NCBI GenBank assembly: GCA_934725835.1
Contig: CAKVCR010000124.1
Location: 1 to 7,986 of the forward strand
Source of the DNA: an uncultured Odoribacter sp.
GTDB lineage: Bacteria; Bacteroidota; Bacteroidia; Bacteroidales; Marinifilaceae
Length of the DNA: 7,986 nucleotides
Reading direction: 5' to 3'
The notes beneath the pieces are model-generated. The model did not search any database, was not told the DNA's origin, and saw only the letters and a list, made by a program, of their open reading frames with translations. A program made the position numbers and the translations under genes. Position 1 is the stretch's first letter. Every line of letters starts with the position of its first letter. Shown in pieces: positions 1 through 6,259 of this stretch.

Positions 1-1420
1 AAGGCAAATGACACCAGTCTGCCGTCATTCCGTCAGTAGATTCCACAGCACGCAAAGCTACAACGCTCTCATAAGTACGCTCATCACCCATCACTCCTAC
101 GCTCTGCACAGGCAATAATACAACTCCTGCCTGCCAAACCTGACTGTAGAGGTCTTCTTCCTGAAGCATGGAGATGAATATATGATCGGCCTCCTGCAAA
201 AGACGTACTTTTTCAGCAGTAATCTCTCCCAAAATTCTAATGGCAAGTCCAGGACCCGGGAAAGGATGCCTTTGCAAAAATTTATCTGCCAAGCCTAAAC
301 TTTTACCGACACGTCGCACTTCATCTTTAAACAACAAACGCAAAGGCTCTACCAACTGCAATTTCATGTAATCAGGCAAACCACCCACATTATGGTGAGA
401 TTTAATTGTTTGCGAAGGTCCGTTCACTGATAACGACTCAATCACATCCGGATAAATCGTACCCTGACCCAACCATTTTGCATCTTTTATTTTAGAAGCC
501 TCCTGATCAAAAACATCAATAAATGTGCTACCAATGATTTTGCGTTTCTTCTCCGGATCTGTGACGCCAGCCAAACGTCCCAAGAAAAGTTCTCCGGCCT
601 CTGCTCCCACCACATTCAATCCAAGCTCTTTATAATTCTCAAGTACATCCTTATATTCATCTTTACGCAACAAACCATTATCAACGAAGATACAAGTCAG
701 ATTCCTTCCGATAGCCCGATGAAGCAACATAGCAGCCACAGTTGAATCAACGCCACCGGAAAGACCAAGTATCACACGATCATCCCCCAACTTTTGTTTC
801 AACTCAGCAACAGTTGTCTCTACAAATGAATCCGGAGTCCAACTTTGCTCACATCCGCAGATATCCACCACAAAATTACGAAGCAACTCTTTGCCTTCTG
901 TACTATGATACACTTCCGGATGGAATTGAATGGCATACGTTGTCTCTCCCTCTACTTTAAAGGCGGCATTTTTAACGTCTGCAGTACTAGCAATTACACA
1001 GCAGTTCTCAGGAAGACGTTCAATCGTATCTCCGTGCGACATCCACACCTGCGAATTATCACTGATTCCGCGAAACAAAGGGCTCTCTTTGTCCACATAC
1101 GCCAAATTGGCACGACCATATTCACGTTTATTGGAAGCTTTAACCTCTCCTCCGAAATTATGAGCTAAATACTGTGCACCGAAACACACTCCTAACAAAG
1201 GTAAATGCCCTTTTATAGCAGATAAGTCAGGTTTTGGAGCCTTCTCATCTCTTACAGAGAAAGGGCTTCCGGAAAGAATAACTCCCTTTACCGAGGAGTC
1301 AAGAGCCGGGTATTTATTGTAAGGATAAATCTCGCAATAAATATTCAATTCCCGAACTCTTCTCGCAATCAACTGTGTATATTGCGAGCCGAAGTCCAAT
1401 ATCAAAATTTTTTCTTGCAT
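1..1420 (-). CDS. guaA: GMP synthase (glutamine-hydrolysing), 3' end cut off by window edge
   Basis: GMP synthase makes GMP from XMP, ATP and glutamine, the last step of de novo guanine nucleotide synthesis in the cytoplasm. I translated it by hand from the ATG at 1418-1420; 473 codons are in the window. The N-terminal class I glutamine amidotransferase domain has its nucleophile in GVCFGAQ (Cys79) and the His/Glu pair in FHPEV (His167, Glu169). The ATP pyrophosphatase domain has the P-loop SGGVDST (about 221-227). Further on, IKSHHNVGGLP, HPFPGPGLAIR and QSVGVMGDERTYE are family hallmarks of the synthetase and dimerisation regions. The frame is still open at position 1 in ...STDGMTADWCHLP; family members continue about 35 more residues, so the gene is truncated by the window and is not broken. 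The start is chosen because translation begins MQEKILILDFGSQY as in homologues. It lies 42 bp after uvrA on the same strand, with its own promoter. Confidence 0.97.
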   Translation of the reverse strand, partial: MQEKILILDFGSQYTQLIARRVRELNIYCEIYPYNKYPALDSSVKGVILSGSPFSVRDEKAPKPDLSAIKGHLPLLGVCFGAQYLAHNFGGEVKASNKREYGRANLAYVDKESPLFRGISDNSQVWMSHGDTIERLPENCCVIASTADVKNAAFKVEGETTYAIQFHPEVYHSTEGKELLRNFVVDICGCEQSWTPDSFVETTVAELKQKLGDDRVILGLSGGVDSTVAAMLLHRAIGRNLTCIFVDNGLLRKDEYKDVLENYKELGLNVVGAEAGELFLGRLAGVTDPEKKRKIIGSTFIDVFDQEASKIKDAKWLGQGTIYPDVIESLSVNGPSQTIKSHHNVGGLPDYMKLQLVEPLRLLFKDEVRRVGKSLGLADKFLQRHPFPGPGLAIRILGEITAEKVRLLQEADHIFISMLQEEDLYSQVWQAGVVLLPVQSVGVMGDERTYESVVALRAVESTDGMTADWCHLP

Positions 1421-1433
1421 CTTGTTTGTTTTG

Positions 1434-1448
1434 ATTTGCGTTGCAAAT
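1434..1448. repeat. Short dyad ATTTGC-N3-GCAAAT over the guaA start site
   Basis: Positions 1434-1439 (ATTTGC) and 1443-1448 (GCAAAT) form a perfect 6-bp inverted repeat with a 3-bp centre. One arm is part of the guaA -7 box and the other falls near the inferred transcription start. It could be an operator or chance; one arm is largely dictated by the -7 consensus. A similar arrangement occurs at the pabB promoter (6234-6247). Confidence 0.35.
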
Positions 1449-1475
1449 ATAAGATTTTACTTCTATCTTTTCAAT
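1444..1475 (-). promoter_or_regulatory. Predicted Bacteroides-type promoter of guaA
   Basis: Read on the minus strand, the -7 box TATATTTG (1444-1451) fits TAnnTTTG exactly and is followed by C. An ATTG (1472-1475) lies 20 bp upstream, a good -33 match. The inferred transcription start is around 1438-1440, giving a leader of about 20 nt that is A-rich (AAATCAAAACAAACAAG) with no Shine-Dalgarno site. The -33 element lies inside the last codons of uvrA, so guaA can be transcribed independently even though no terminator separates the two genes. Confidence 0.7.
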
Positions 1476-4300
1476 TCTTCAGCCAGGAATTTACCTGTTT
1501 CAGATTCTGCCACCATTGCCACCTCCTCCGGTGTCCCTGTTGCAACTACACGTCCCCCTCCTTTCCCTCCACCAGGGCCCATATCAATGATATAATCCGC
1601 CACTTTTATAACATCCAGATTATGTTCTATTACAATAACCGTATTCCCCTTATTCACTAAACGTTGAATAGCTTCCAAAAGAATATGGATATCTTCAAAA
1701 TGCAGACCGGTTGTCGGCTCATCCAAAATATATAGCGTCTTGCCTGTATCTTTTCTTCCTAGTTCAGCCGCCAACTTCACCCGTTGAGATTCACCTCCAC
1801 TCAATGTAGTACAAGGTTGACCTACCTTGATATATCCTAACCCGACCTCCTGCAATACTTTCAATTTCTGCAATACATGTGGTATATTTTCAAAGAATTC
1901 AACCGCTTGATTAATAGTCATATCCAAAACATCTCCGATGGATTTCCCGCGAAAGCGAATCTCTAATGTCTCTTTGTTATAGCGTTTACCGTTGCACACA
2001 TCACATTTCATATAAACATCCGGCAAAAAATTCATCTCAATCACCTTCACGCCTGCACCTTTACACGCTTCACACCGTCCTCCGGTTACATTAAAAGAAA
2101 AACGTCCTGCTCCATATCCCCTGATTTGTGCTTCAGGCAACTTTTCATATATCTTACGGATATCTGTAAACAAGTCGGTATAAGTAGCCGGATTAGAGCG
2201 CGGCGAACGGCTCAAAGGCTTTTGGTCTACAACAATCACTTTATTTATTTGGTCAAATCCTCTAAAAGAGCGGCATGGCAATGGAGTTACTGCCGAACGG
2301 TAAAATTTTTCAGCCAAAATAGGATATAACGTACCGTTAATCAGCGACGATTTACCACTACCACTAACTCCGGTGACACACACAAACATCCCCAAAGGTA
2401 TATCTACATTTACATCCTTAAGATTATTTCCGGTACATCCCTCAAGCGTAAGGAATGTTCCATTTCCTTGGCGACGCATTTCAGGTAACCGAATACTACG
2501 TGTTCCGTTTAAATATTGCGCAGTAAGACTATTCCCCTTCAAAATATCCTGATACCTCCCACATGCAACAACCTCTCCGCCCTTACGACCGGCATATGGT
2601 CCCATATCTACAATATAATCAGCATTCTCCATCATTTCCCGGTCATGCTCCACCACTATGACAGTATTGCCGTTGTCACGCAATTGTCGTAAAGAACGAA
2701 TCAACTTGCGGTTGTCCTTCTGATGCAAACCGATACTGGGCTCGTCCAGAATATAAAGTACATTCACCAATTGCGAACCGATTTGCGTGGCAAGCCTGAT
2801 ACGTTGAGATTCTCCCCCCGACAGAGAAACTGAAGCCCGATTCAATGTCAGATAATCAAGTCCGACGTCCAACAAAAACTGCAAGCGCACCCCTATCTCT
2901 TTAAAAATTTCACCGGCAATCTTTTGCTGCTTATCATCCAGCTGGTGCATACTTGTCTCAACCCATGTATACAAATCCTGTAACTCCATATTTGCCAGCT
3001 CTGAAATATTTTTACCGGCAATTTTATAACTGAGTGCTTCCTGCGAAAGGCGCATTCCATGACAGGCATCACACTTGACGGTGGAAATAAACTGTTCCGC
3101 CCATTTGTTTGCTCTCTTAGACGTCGTATTCTCTTCTTGAGCTGTAATATATTTGATGATTCCTTCAAAGTTATACAATGTATTGGAAGAAACTCCCAAA
3201 GCCTTATTTTCCAGACGTATCTGTCCAGGATAGCCATATAAGACATCTGTCAATGCCTCTTCAGACAACTCGTTAATTGGAGTATTCAATTCAAAACCAT
3301 GTTTCTGTAATACAGTCTCGATTTGCCAGAAAAGAATACTGTTTTTATATTTTCCAAGCGGCTCAATGCCACCATCGTAAATCGACAACTTATCGTTAGG
3401 TATAATCTTGTTTATATCCACAACGTTCACAAATCCCATACCTTTACATTTCGGACAGGCACCATGAGGAGAATTAAAAGAAAAGGTATGCGGAGCCGGA
3501 TCTCGATAAGACATTCCGGTATCCGGACACATCAAATTCCGGCTATAATAAGAGACATTCCCCTGCTCAATGGGCTTCACCATCATAACTCCATCACCAT
3601 GTTTCATCGCAGTGGCAATAGATGCTTTCAAACGTTTCAAATCCGTACCGTCCACCACCAATTTATCCACGACAATTTCAATATCGTGCATTTTATAACG
3701 GTCAACACTCATCCCCAAGGTAATTTCACGCAACTCACCATCCACACGCGCCGTGATAAACCCTTTTTTACGCAGATTTTCAAACAATTCCTTATAATGC
3801 CCCTTACGTCCTTTAACCACCGGTGCCAATAATAGAATTCGTTGCTTATCAAAATTCTGCAAAATAAGATTCAGTATCTTATCATCCGTATACTTCACCA
3901 TTCGGCTGCCAGTCAGGTAAGAATAAGCCTCTCCGGCCCGAGCATACAGCAGACGGAGAAAATCATAGATTTCTGTAATAGTCCCTACCGTAGAACGCGG
4001 ACTTCGGTTTGTTGTTTTCTGTTCAATAGAGATAACAGGACTCAAGCCGGTAATTTTATCCACATCAGGACGCTCCATATCACCGATAAACTGACGGGCA
4101 TAAGCAGAAAAAGTTTCCATATAACGCCTTTGACCTTCTGCATAAATTGTGTCAAAAGCCAAAGATGACTTACCGCTGCCACTTAATCCGGTAATCACAG
4201 ACAAGCTATTATGGGGGATTTTCAGATCAATGTTCTTGAGATTGTGTTCCCGAGCCCCGTAAATGGCTACAACTCCTTCTTCTTCCTGTATATCATTCAT
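1463..4300 (-). CDS. uvrA: Excinuclease ABC subunit A (UvrA)
   Basis: UvrA is the damage-sensing ATPase of nucleotide excision repair; its dimer loads UvrB onto lesions. The 945-residue product is the usual length (E. coli 940) and carries two ABC ATPase modules. Module I has Walker A GLSGSGKSS (38-46), signature LSGGESQR (493-500) and Walker B LYILDE (515-520). Module II has Walker A GVSGSGKSS (644-652), signature LSGGESQR (833-840) and Walker B LYILDE (856-861). The UvrB-binding and insertion regions lie between. The C-terminal zinc finger is intact (C743, C746, C766, C769), and CDACHG holds C410/C413. In the first zinc module, however, the CPxCG pair reads CPDTG (C258, T261) before CPKC (C282, C285), and the CPDH-type pair of E. 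coli near residue 125 is absent (GEAYSYLTG). The ATG at 4298-4300 has a strong ribosome site and its own promoter. It is probably the canonical UvrA; many Bacteroidota carry more than one paralogue. Confidence 0.97.
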   Translation of the reverse strand: MNDIQEEEGVVAIYGAREHNLKNIDLKIPHNSLSVITGLSGSGKSSLAFDTIYAEGQRRYMETFSAYARQFIGDMERPDVDKITGLSPVISIEQKTTNRSPRSTVGTITEIYDFLRLLYARAGEAYSYLTGSRMVKYTDDKILNLILQNFDKQRILLLAPVVKGRKGHYKELFENLRKKGFITARVDGELREITLGMSVDRYKMHDIEIVVDKLVVDGTDLKRLKASIATAMKHGDGVMMVKPIEQGNVSYYSRNLMCPDTGMSYRDPAPHTFSFNSPHGACPKCKGMGFVNVVDINKIIPNDKLSIYDGGIEPLGKYKNSILFWQIETVLQKHGFELNTPINELSEEALTDVLYGYPGQIRLENKALGVSSNTLYNFEGIIKYITAQEENTTSKRANKWAEQFISTVKCDACHGMRLSQEALSYKIAGKNISELANMELQDLYTWVETSMHQLDDKQQKIAGEIFKEIGVRLQFLLDVGLDYLTLNRASVSLSGGESQRIRLATQIGSQLVNVLYILDEPSIGLHQKDNRKLIRSLRQLRDNGNTVIVVEHDREMMENADYIVDMGPYAGRKGGEVVACGRYQDILKGNSLTAQYLNGTRSIRLPEMRRQGNGTFLTLEGCTGNNLKDVNVDIPLGMFVCVTGVSGSGKSSLINGTLYPILAEKFYRSAVTPLPCRSFRGFDQINKVIVVDQKPLSRSPRSNPATYTDLFTDIRKIYEKLPEAQIRGYGAGRFSFNVTGGRCEACKGAGVKVIEMNFLPDVYMKCDVCNGKRYNKETLEIRFRGKSIGDVLDMTINQAVEFFENIPHVLQKLKVLQEVGLGYIKVGQPCTTLSGGESQRVKLAAELGRKDTGKTLYILDEPTTGLHFEDIHILLEAIQRLVNKGNTVIVIEHNLDVIKVADYIIDMGPGGGKGGGRVVATGTPEEVAMVAESETGKFLAEELKR

Positions 4301-4308
4301 ATTGACAA

Positions 4309-4314
4309 CTCCTT
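4309..4314 (-). promoter_or_regulatory. Strong Shine-Dalgarno site of uvrA
   Basis: On the minus strand AAGGAG ends 8 nt before the uvrA ATG. This is near-ideal for the canonical 16S rRNA tail and unusual here: the other starts in the window have A/T-rich leaders without such a site. It supports the chosen uvrA start. Confidence 0.7.
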
Positions 4315-4327
4315 ATAAACTCATTTG

Positions 4328-4360
4328 CAAAAATACAGTAAATAAGTGAAAGAGAAAAAC
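4328..4360 (-). promoter_or_regulatory. Predicted Bacteroides-type promoter of uvrA
   Basis: Minus-strand TATTTTTG (4328-4335), followed by C, fits the TAnnTTTG -7 box. The sequence 19 bp upstream is GTTTTT (4355-4360), only a weak -33 match lacking the final G. The inferred leader is about 20-25 nt and carries the AAGGAG site. No SOS-type operator was recognised. Confidence 0.55.
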
Positions 4361-4401
4361 ACCTTCTCACAAAAAGAGAGACAATCAATCACACGTAATA
4401 A

Positions 4402-4449
4402 AAAACTCTCTTTTTATTTGCCTTGTAACAGGAATAAAAAGAGAGTTTT
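4402..4449 (-). terminator. Intrinsic hairpin terminator after the cupin gene
   Basis: Positions 4402-4418 and 4433-4449 are a perfect 17-bp inverted repeat, AAAACTCTCTTTTTATT against its complement. The loop is 14 nt and can itself close CCT/AGG (4421-4423 with 4430-4432). Read on the minus strand the stem ends in TTTT and continues TTATTA, giving a U-rich tail 20 nt after the cupin stop codon. It separates the cupin gene from the uvrA promoter. The symmetric A/T flanks could also stop plus-strand transcription, but no plus-strand gene ends here. Confidence 0.85.
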
Positions 4450-4468
4450 ACCATCTAAATTATTATCG

Positions 4469-4789
4469 CTATTGGATATCAAAAACACAAAGCCATATAC
4501 ATGCAGGATTCATACTGCTCTTTTCGATTCTATGCTTGGTATTCTTATGAATCACCATATAATCACCCGTCTTCATATCCACCATCTTGTCTTCAAACTC
4601 CAAAGTGGCTTCTCCCTGCACCAACATGATAAATTCATCATTCTCTTGATTATACCAAAAACCTTTAGGAGAACTATGTCCTGCAGATACAATTCGTTCC
4701 ACCCGGCAATTTGGCGATTTCGCCAACAGATTAAACTGTTCTTCTTCTCCCGATTGTGCAATATTTGAAAAAATACTTTCTAGTTCCAT
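4469..4789 (-). CDS. Small single-domain cupin protein, function unknown
   Basis: This is a 106-residue protein with one cupin beta-barrel domain. The recognisable core runs from SSPKGFWYNQENDEFIMLVQGEA (about 39-61, cupin motif 1 region) through FEDKMVDMKTGDYMVIHKNTKHRI (65-88, motif 2 region) to a C-terminal strand ACIWLCVFDIQ. The turn glycines G59 and G75 and H86 of motif 2 are present, but the HxH of motif 1 is replaced by FWY, so the classical three-His/one-Glu metal site is incomplete. The start is taken as the ATG at 4787-4789. A longer frame begins at a TTG (4814-4816) and adds nine residues, SHLIRICN-like, that do not look like cupin sequence. It has its own promoter upstream and a terminator downstream, so it appears monocistronic. 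Substrate and role cannot be told from the sequence; similar proteins are usually annotated simply as cupin-domain proteins. Confidence 0.85.
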   Translation of the reverse strand: MELESIFSNIAQSGEEEQFNLLAKSPNCRVERIVSAGHSSPKGFWYNQENDEFIMLVQGEATLEFEDKMVDMKTGDYMVIHKNTKHRIEKSSMNPACIWLCVFDIQ

Positions 4790-4870
4790 ATTACAAATTC
4801 TAATTAAATGCGACAAAAATGTATTAAGTTAATAGTTTTTTCTTCCATTTCCCTACGAAATTCTTTTCTG

Positions 4871-4901
4871 CAAAGATAACATAGATATTGAATCCTACAA
4901 A
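4871..4901 (-). promoter_or_regulatory. Predicted Bacteroides-type promoter of the cupin gene
   Basis: Minus-strand TATCTTTG (4871-4878), followed by C, is a perfect TAnnTTTG -7 box. A TTTG (4898-4901) lies 19 bp upstream, a perfect -33 element. It is the best consensus match in the window. The inferred start near 4865 gives a leader of about 75 nt, the longest here. That leader contains a 14-codon open frame starting at the ATG 4846-4848. Confidence 0.75.
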
Positions 4902-4920
4902 ATAATTCTTTTCACAATAA

Positions 4921-5538
4921 TTAGGTATTTTGACTTTCACCCTTCAAATTCGGCAAACTGATACCATATTTAACAGCAAGAATACGTGCGACAATCACGG
5001 CTATTGCAGCTACAACTTGAGCAAGAGTATCCGTTGTACCCAAATACATACATAAGTAATAACACAAACCACCGAAAACACAAGCCAAAGCATATATTTC
5101 TTTACGGAAAATCAAAGGGACCTCATTAATTAAGGTATCACGTATCACACCACCGGCAGCTCCAGTCATCGTCCCCATAATAAGCCCCACCCACATAGGA
5201 TAGCCGTGTGTAATACTCTTTTCAATACCCACAACGGTAAATAACCCCAAACCAATGGCGTCGAATATAAAAAACGTATTGTTCAACCGAATCACATATT
5301 TACCGAAGACAATCACAAATCCCAATGCTGATGCCGTCACAATCAGATAGTCTGCCTGCAACATCCAAAAAGGCGGAACATCCAACATCAAATCACGTAT
5401 AGTCCCTCCACCGACAGCTGTTACAAAACCAACAACGTATGCTCCAAACCAGTCAAAACGTTTAGCAGAAGCCAAACGTATACCACTAATGGCAAAAGCA
5501 AAAGTACCAATGTAATCAATAATTGTAATAAAATCCAT
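4921..5538 (-). CDS. TRIC-family / UPF0126 inner-membrane channel or transporter (YadS/YicG-like)
   Basis: This 205-residue, very hydrophobic protein is of the length usual for the bacterial UPF0126 family. That family is related to trimeric intracellular cation channels, and its Pfam name is Gly_transporter. About seven membrane segments can be read, roughly at 4-20, 31-47, 62-80, 89-106, 114-131, 147-166 and 171-189. The two halves each carry the family motif: VGGGTIRDLMLD (42-53) and AGGVIRDTLINEVPLIFRKEIYA (128-150), consistent with the known internal duplication. I chose the ATG at 5536-5538. A longer frame from a TTG at 5560-5562 would begin inside the -7 box and therefore upstream of the transcript. 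Whether the cargo is K+, glycine or something else cannot be decided here. It follows pabA by 86 bp on the same strand but has its own promoter; a functional link to folate synthesis is not evident. Confidence 0.93.
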   Translation of the reverse strand: MDFITIIDYIGTFAFAISGIRLASAKRFDWFGAYVVGFVTAVGGGTIRDLMLDVPPFWMLQADYLIVTASALGFVIVFGKYVIRLNNTFFIFDAIGLGLFTVVGIEKSITHGYPMWVGLIMGTMTGAAGGVIRDTLINEVPLIFRKEIYALACVFGGLCYYLCMYLGTTDTLAQVVAAIAVIVARILAVKYGISLPNLKGESQNT

Positions 5539-5559
5539 ATCTCTCTTTTTTTCAGCGCA

Positions 5560-5591
5560 CAAAGGTAGTGGTTTTTTCCTATTTCTACAAC
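5560..5591 (-). promoter_or_regulatory. Predicted Bacteroides-type promoter of the TRIC-family gene
   Basis: Minus-strand TACCTTTG (5560-5567) fits the -7 box exactly, and GTTG (5588-5591) lies 20 bp upstream as the -33 element. The inferred start is near 5553-5555, leaving a leader of about 15 nt (GAAAAAAAGAGAGAT) before the ATG at 5538. This fixes the start codon of the downstream gene. Confidence 0.7.
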
Positions 5592-5624
5592 CGGCACAAT
5601 CTCACAATACAAATTCAAACCCAT

Positions 5625-6209
5625 TCAATCGGCAACTGTCTGTAACCAATTTGAAATCAAAACTTTTCCACAATTAGACATATAGGACTCCGGATGATAC
5701 TGCACGCCATAAACAGGCAGTCTACGATGCTTCAATGACATAATATTCCCCGCTTCGTCCACAGATGTCACCAGCAAATCCTCCGGCAACCCCTCCGGAT
5801 TCACCACCCATGAATGGTAACGACCTACGACAGCCGGAACCTCCAATCCACACAACAAAGGATCCCCTTCTCCCACCTGAGACAATACACTATGATGCCC
5901 ATGCAGCGGAAAAGGAAGATTCAACAAACCTGCCCCGAACACTTCTGCAATCGCTTGATGCCCTAAACAAATTCCTAGAATGCTGTGCGAATAAATGCTT
6001 TTTTCAATTAAACTGTTTAATTCGCCAGCCTCAGACGGCACCCCCGGTCCAGGAGAAAGCAAAAGACCGCCATATTCTTTCAATCGGGAGAAATCAATAC
6101 AATCATTATGCACAATGTCAAACCGAGGAGCTTCAGGAGCTTCTCTCAACAATTGTACGATATTGAACACAAAAGAATCGTAATTATCAATAACCAGGAT
6201 TTTTTTCAT
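5625..6209 (-). CDS. pabA: Aminodeoxychorismate synthase component II (PabA-type glutamine amidotransferase)
   Basis: PabA hydrolyses glutamine and channels ammonia to PabB for making 4-amino-4-deoxychorismate, the p-aminobenzoate precursor of folate. The 194-residue class I amidotransferase begins MKKILVIDNYDSFVFNI, the classic TrpG/PabA opening. It has LLLSPGPGVPSEAG (49-62), the nucleophile in GICLGHQAIAE (Cys81) and the His/Glu pair in YHPES (His172, Glu174). A 34-residue upstream extension of the same frame (to 6311) is rejected: it lacks family similarity, overlaps the start of pabB and crosses the pabA promoter. TrpG and PabA are nearly indistinguishable by sequence. PabA is preferred because pabB and pabC lie immediately across a 50-bp divergent gap and no trp genes are visible; dual use with TrpE cannot be excluded. 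Confidence 0.93.
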   Translation of the reverse strand: MKKILVIDNYDSFVFNIVQLLREAPEAPRFDIVHNDCIDFSRLKEYGGLLLSPGPGVPSEAGELNSLIEKSIYSHSILGICLGHQAIAEVFGAGLLNLPFPLHGHHSVLSQVGEGDPLLCGLEVPAVVGRYHSWVVNPEGLPEDLLVTSVDEAGNIMSLKHRRLPVYGVQYHPESYMSNCGKVLISNWLQTVAD

Positions 6210-6229
6210 GGAGGCAAATGTAATAATAA

Positions 6230-6237
6230 TAACTTTG
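6230..6237 (+). promoter_or_regulatory. Predicted -7 box of the pabB-pabC promoter
   Basis: TAACTTTG, followed by C, fits TAnnTTTG exactly on the plus strand. The -33 position about 20 bp upstream falls on CATGG at the pabA start codon and is a poor match, so this promoter may be weak or need an activator. The inferred start is near 6242-6244, giving a leader of about 17 nt (A/T-rich, no Shine-Dalgarno site) before the pabB ATG at 6260. Confidence 0.6.
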
Positions 6238-6247
6238 CATTCGCAAA
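6234..6247. repeat. Short dyad TTTGC-N4-GCAAA between pabA and pabB
   Basis: TTTGC (6234-6238) and GCAAA (6243-6247) form a perfect 5-bp inverted repeat around ATTC. The left arm is the end of the pabB -7 box and the right arm is the complement of the pabA -33 TTTG. A protein bound here would cover both promoters. It could equally follow from packing two consensus promoters together. Confidence 0.35.
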
Positions 6248-6259
6248 ATTTAAAATGAA

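Larger units (their letters stand above)
6215..6247 (-). promoter_or_regulatory. Predicted pabA promoter, overlapping the pabB promoter
   Basis: Minus-strand TACATTTG (6215-6222), followed by C, is a perfect -7 box. TTTG (6244-6247) lies 21 bp upstream as the -33 element. Only five bases (CCTCC) separate the box from the pabA ATG (6207-6209), so the transcript is predicted to start at or within a few bases of the start codon. The -33 element lies beyond the pabB -7 box, so the two divergent promoters interlock. Confidence 0.65.

Noticed and set aside
845..1168. Plus-strand 107-codon frame opposite guaA
   Set aside because: It is antisense to the glutaminase domain of guaA, whose conserved motifs explain the sequence.
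1421..1462. Riboswitch or attenuator before guaA
   Set aside because: The leader between the predicted start and the ATG is only about 20 nt, too short for a purine or similar riboswitch.
3323..4168. Plus-strand open frames of 169 and 108 codons opposite uvrA
   Set aside because: They lie wholly antisense to well-conserved uvrA coding sequence, have shadow-like composition and no promoter or start signals.
4346..4768. Plus-strand 140-codon frame through the terminator and cupin gene
   Set aside because: It crosses the hairpin terminator and is antisense to the cupin gene, with no recognisable domain.
4817..4920. Possible terminator after the TRIC-family gene
   Set aside because: The AAAAGAATTATTTT stretch forms only a weak four-pair stem without a U-tract; the region is better explained by the cupin promoter and leader.
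5765..6183. Plus-strand frames of 133 and 62 codons opposite pabA
   Set aside because: They are shadows of pabA; the proline-rich composition arises from the reverse of glycine-rich pabA codons.
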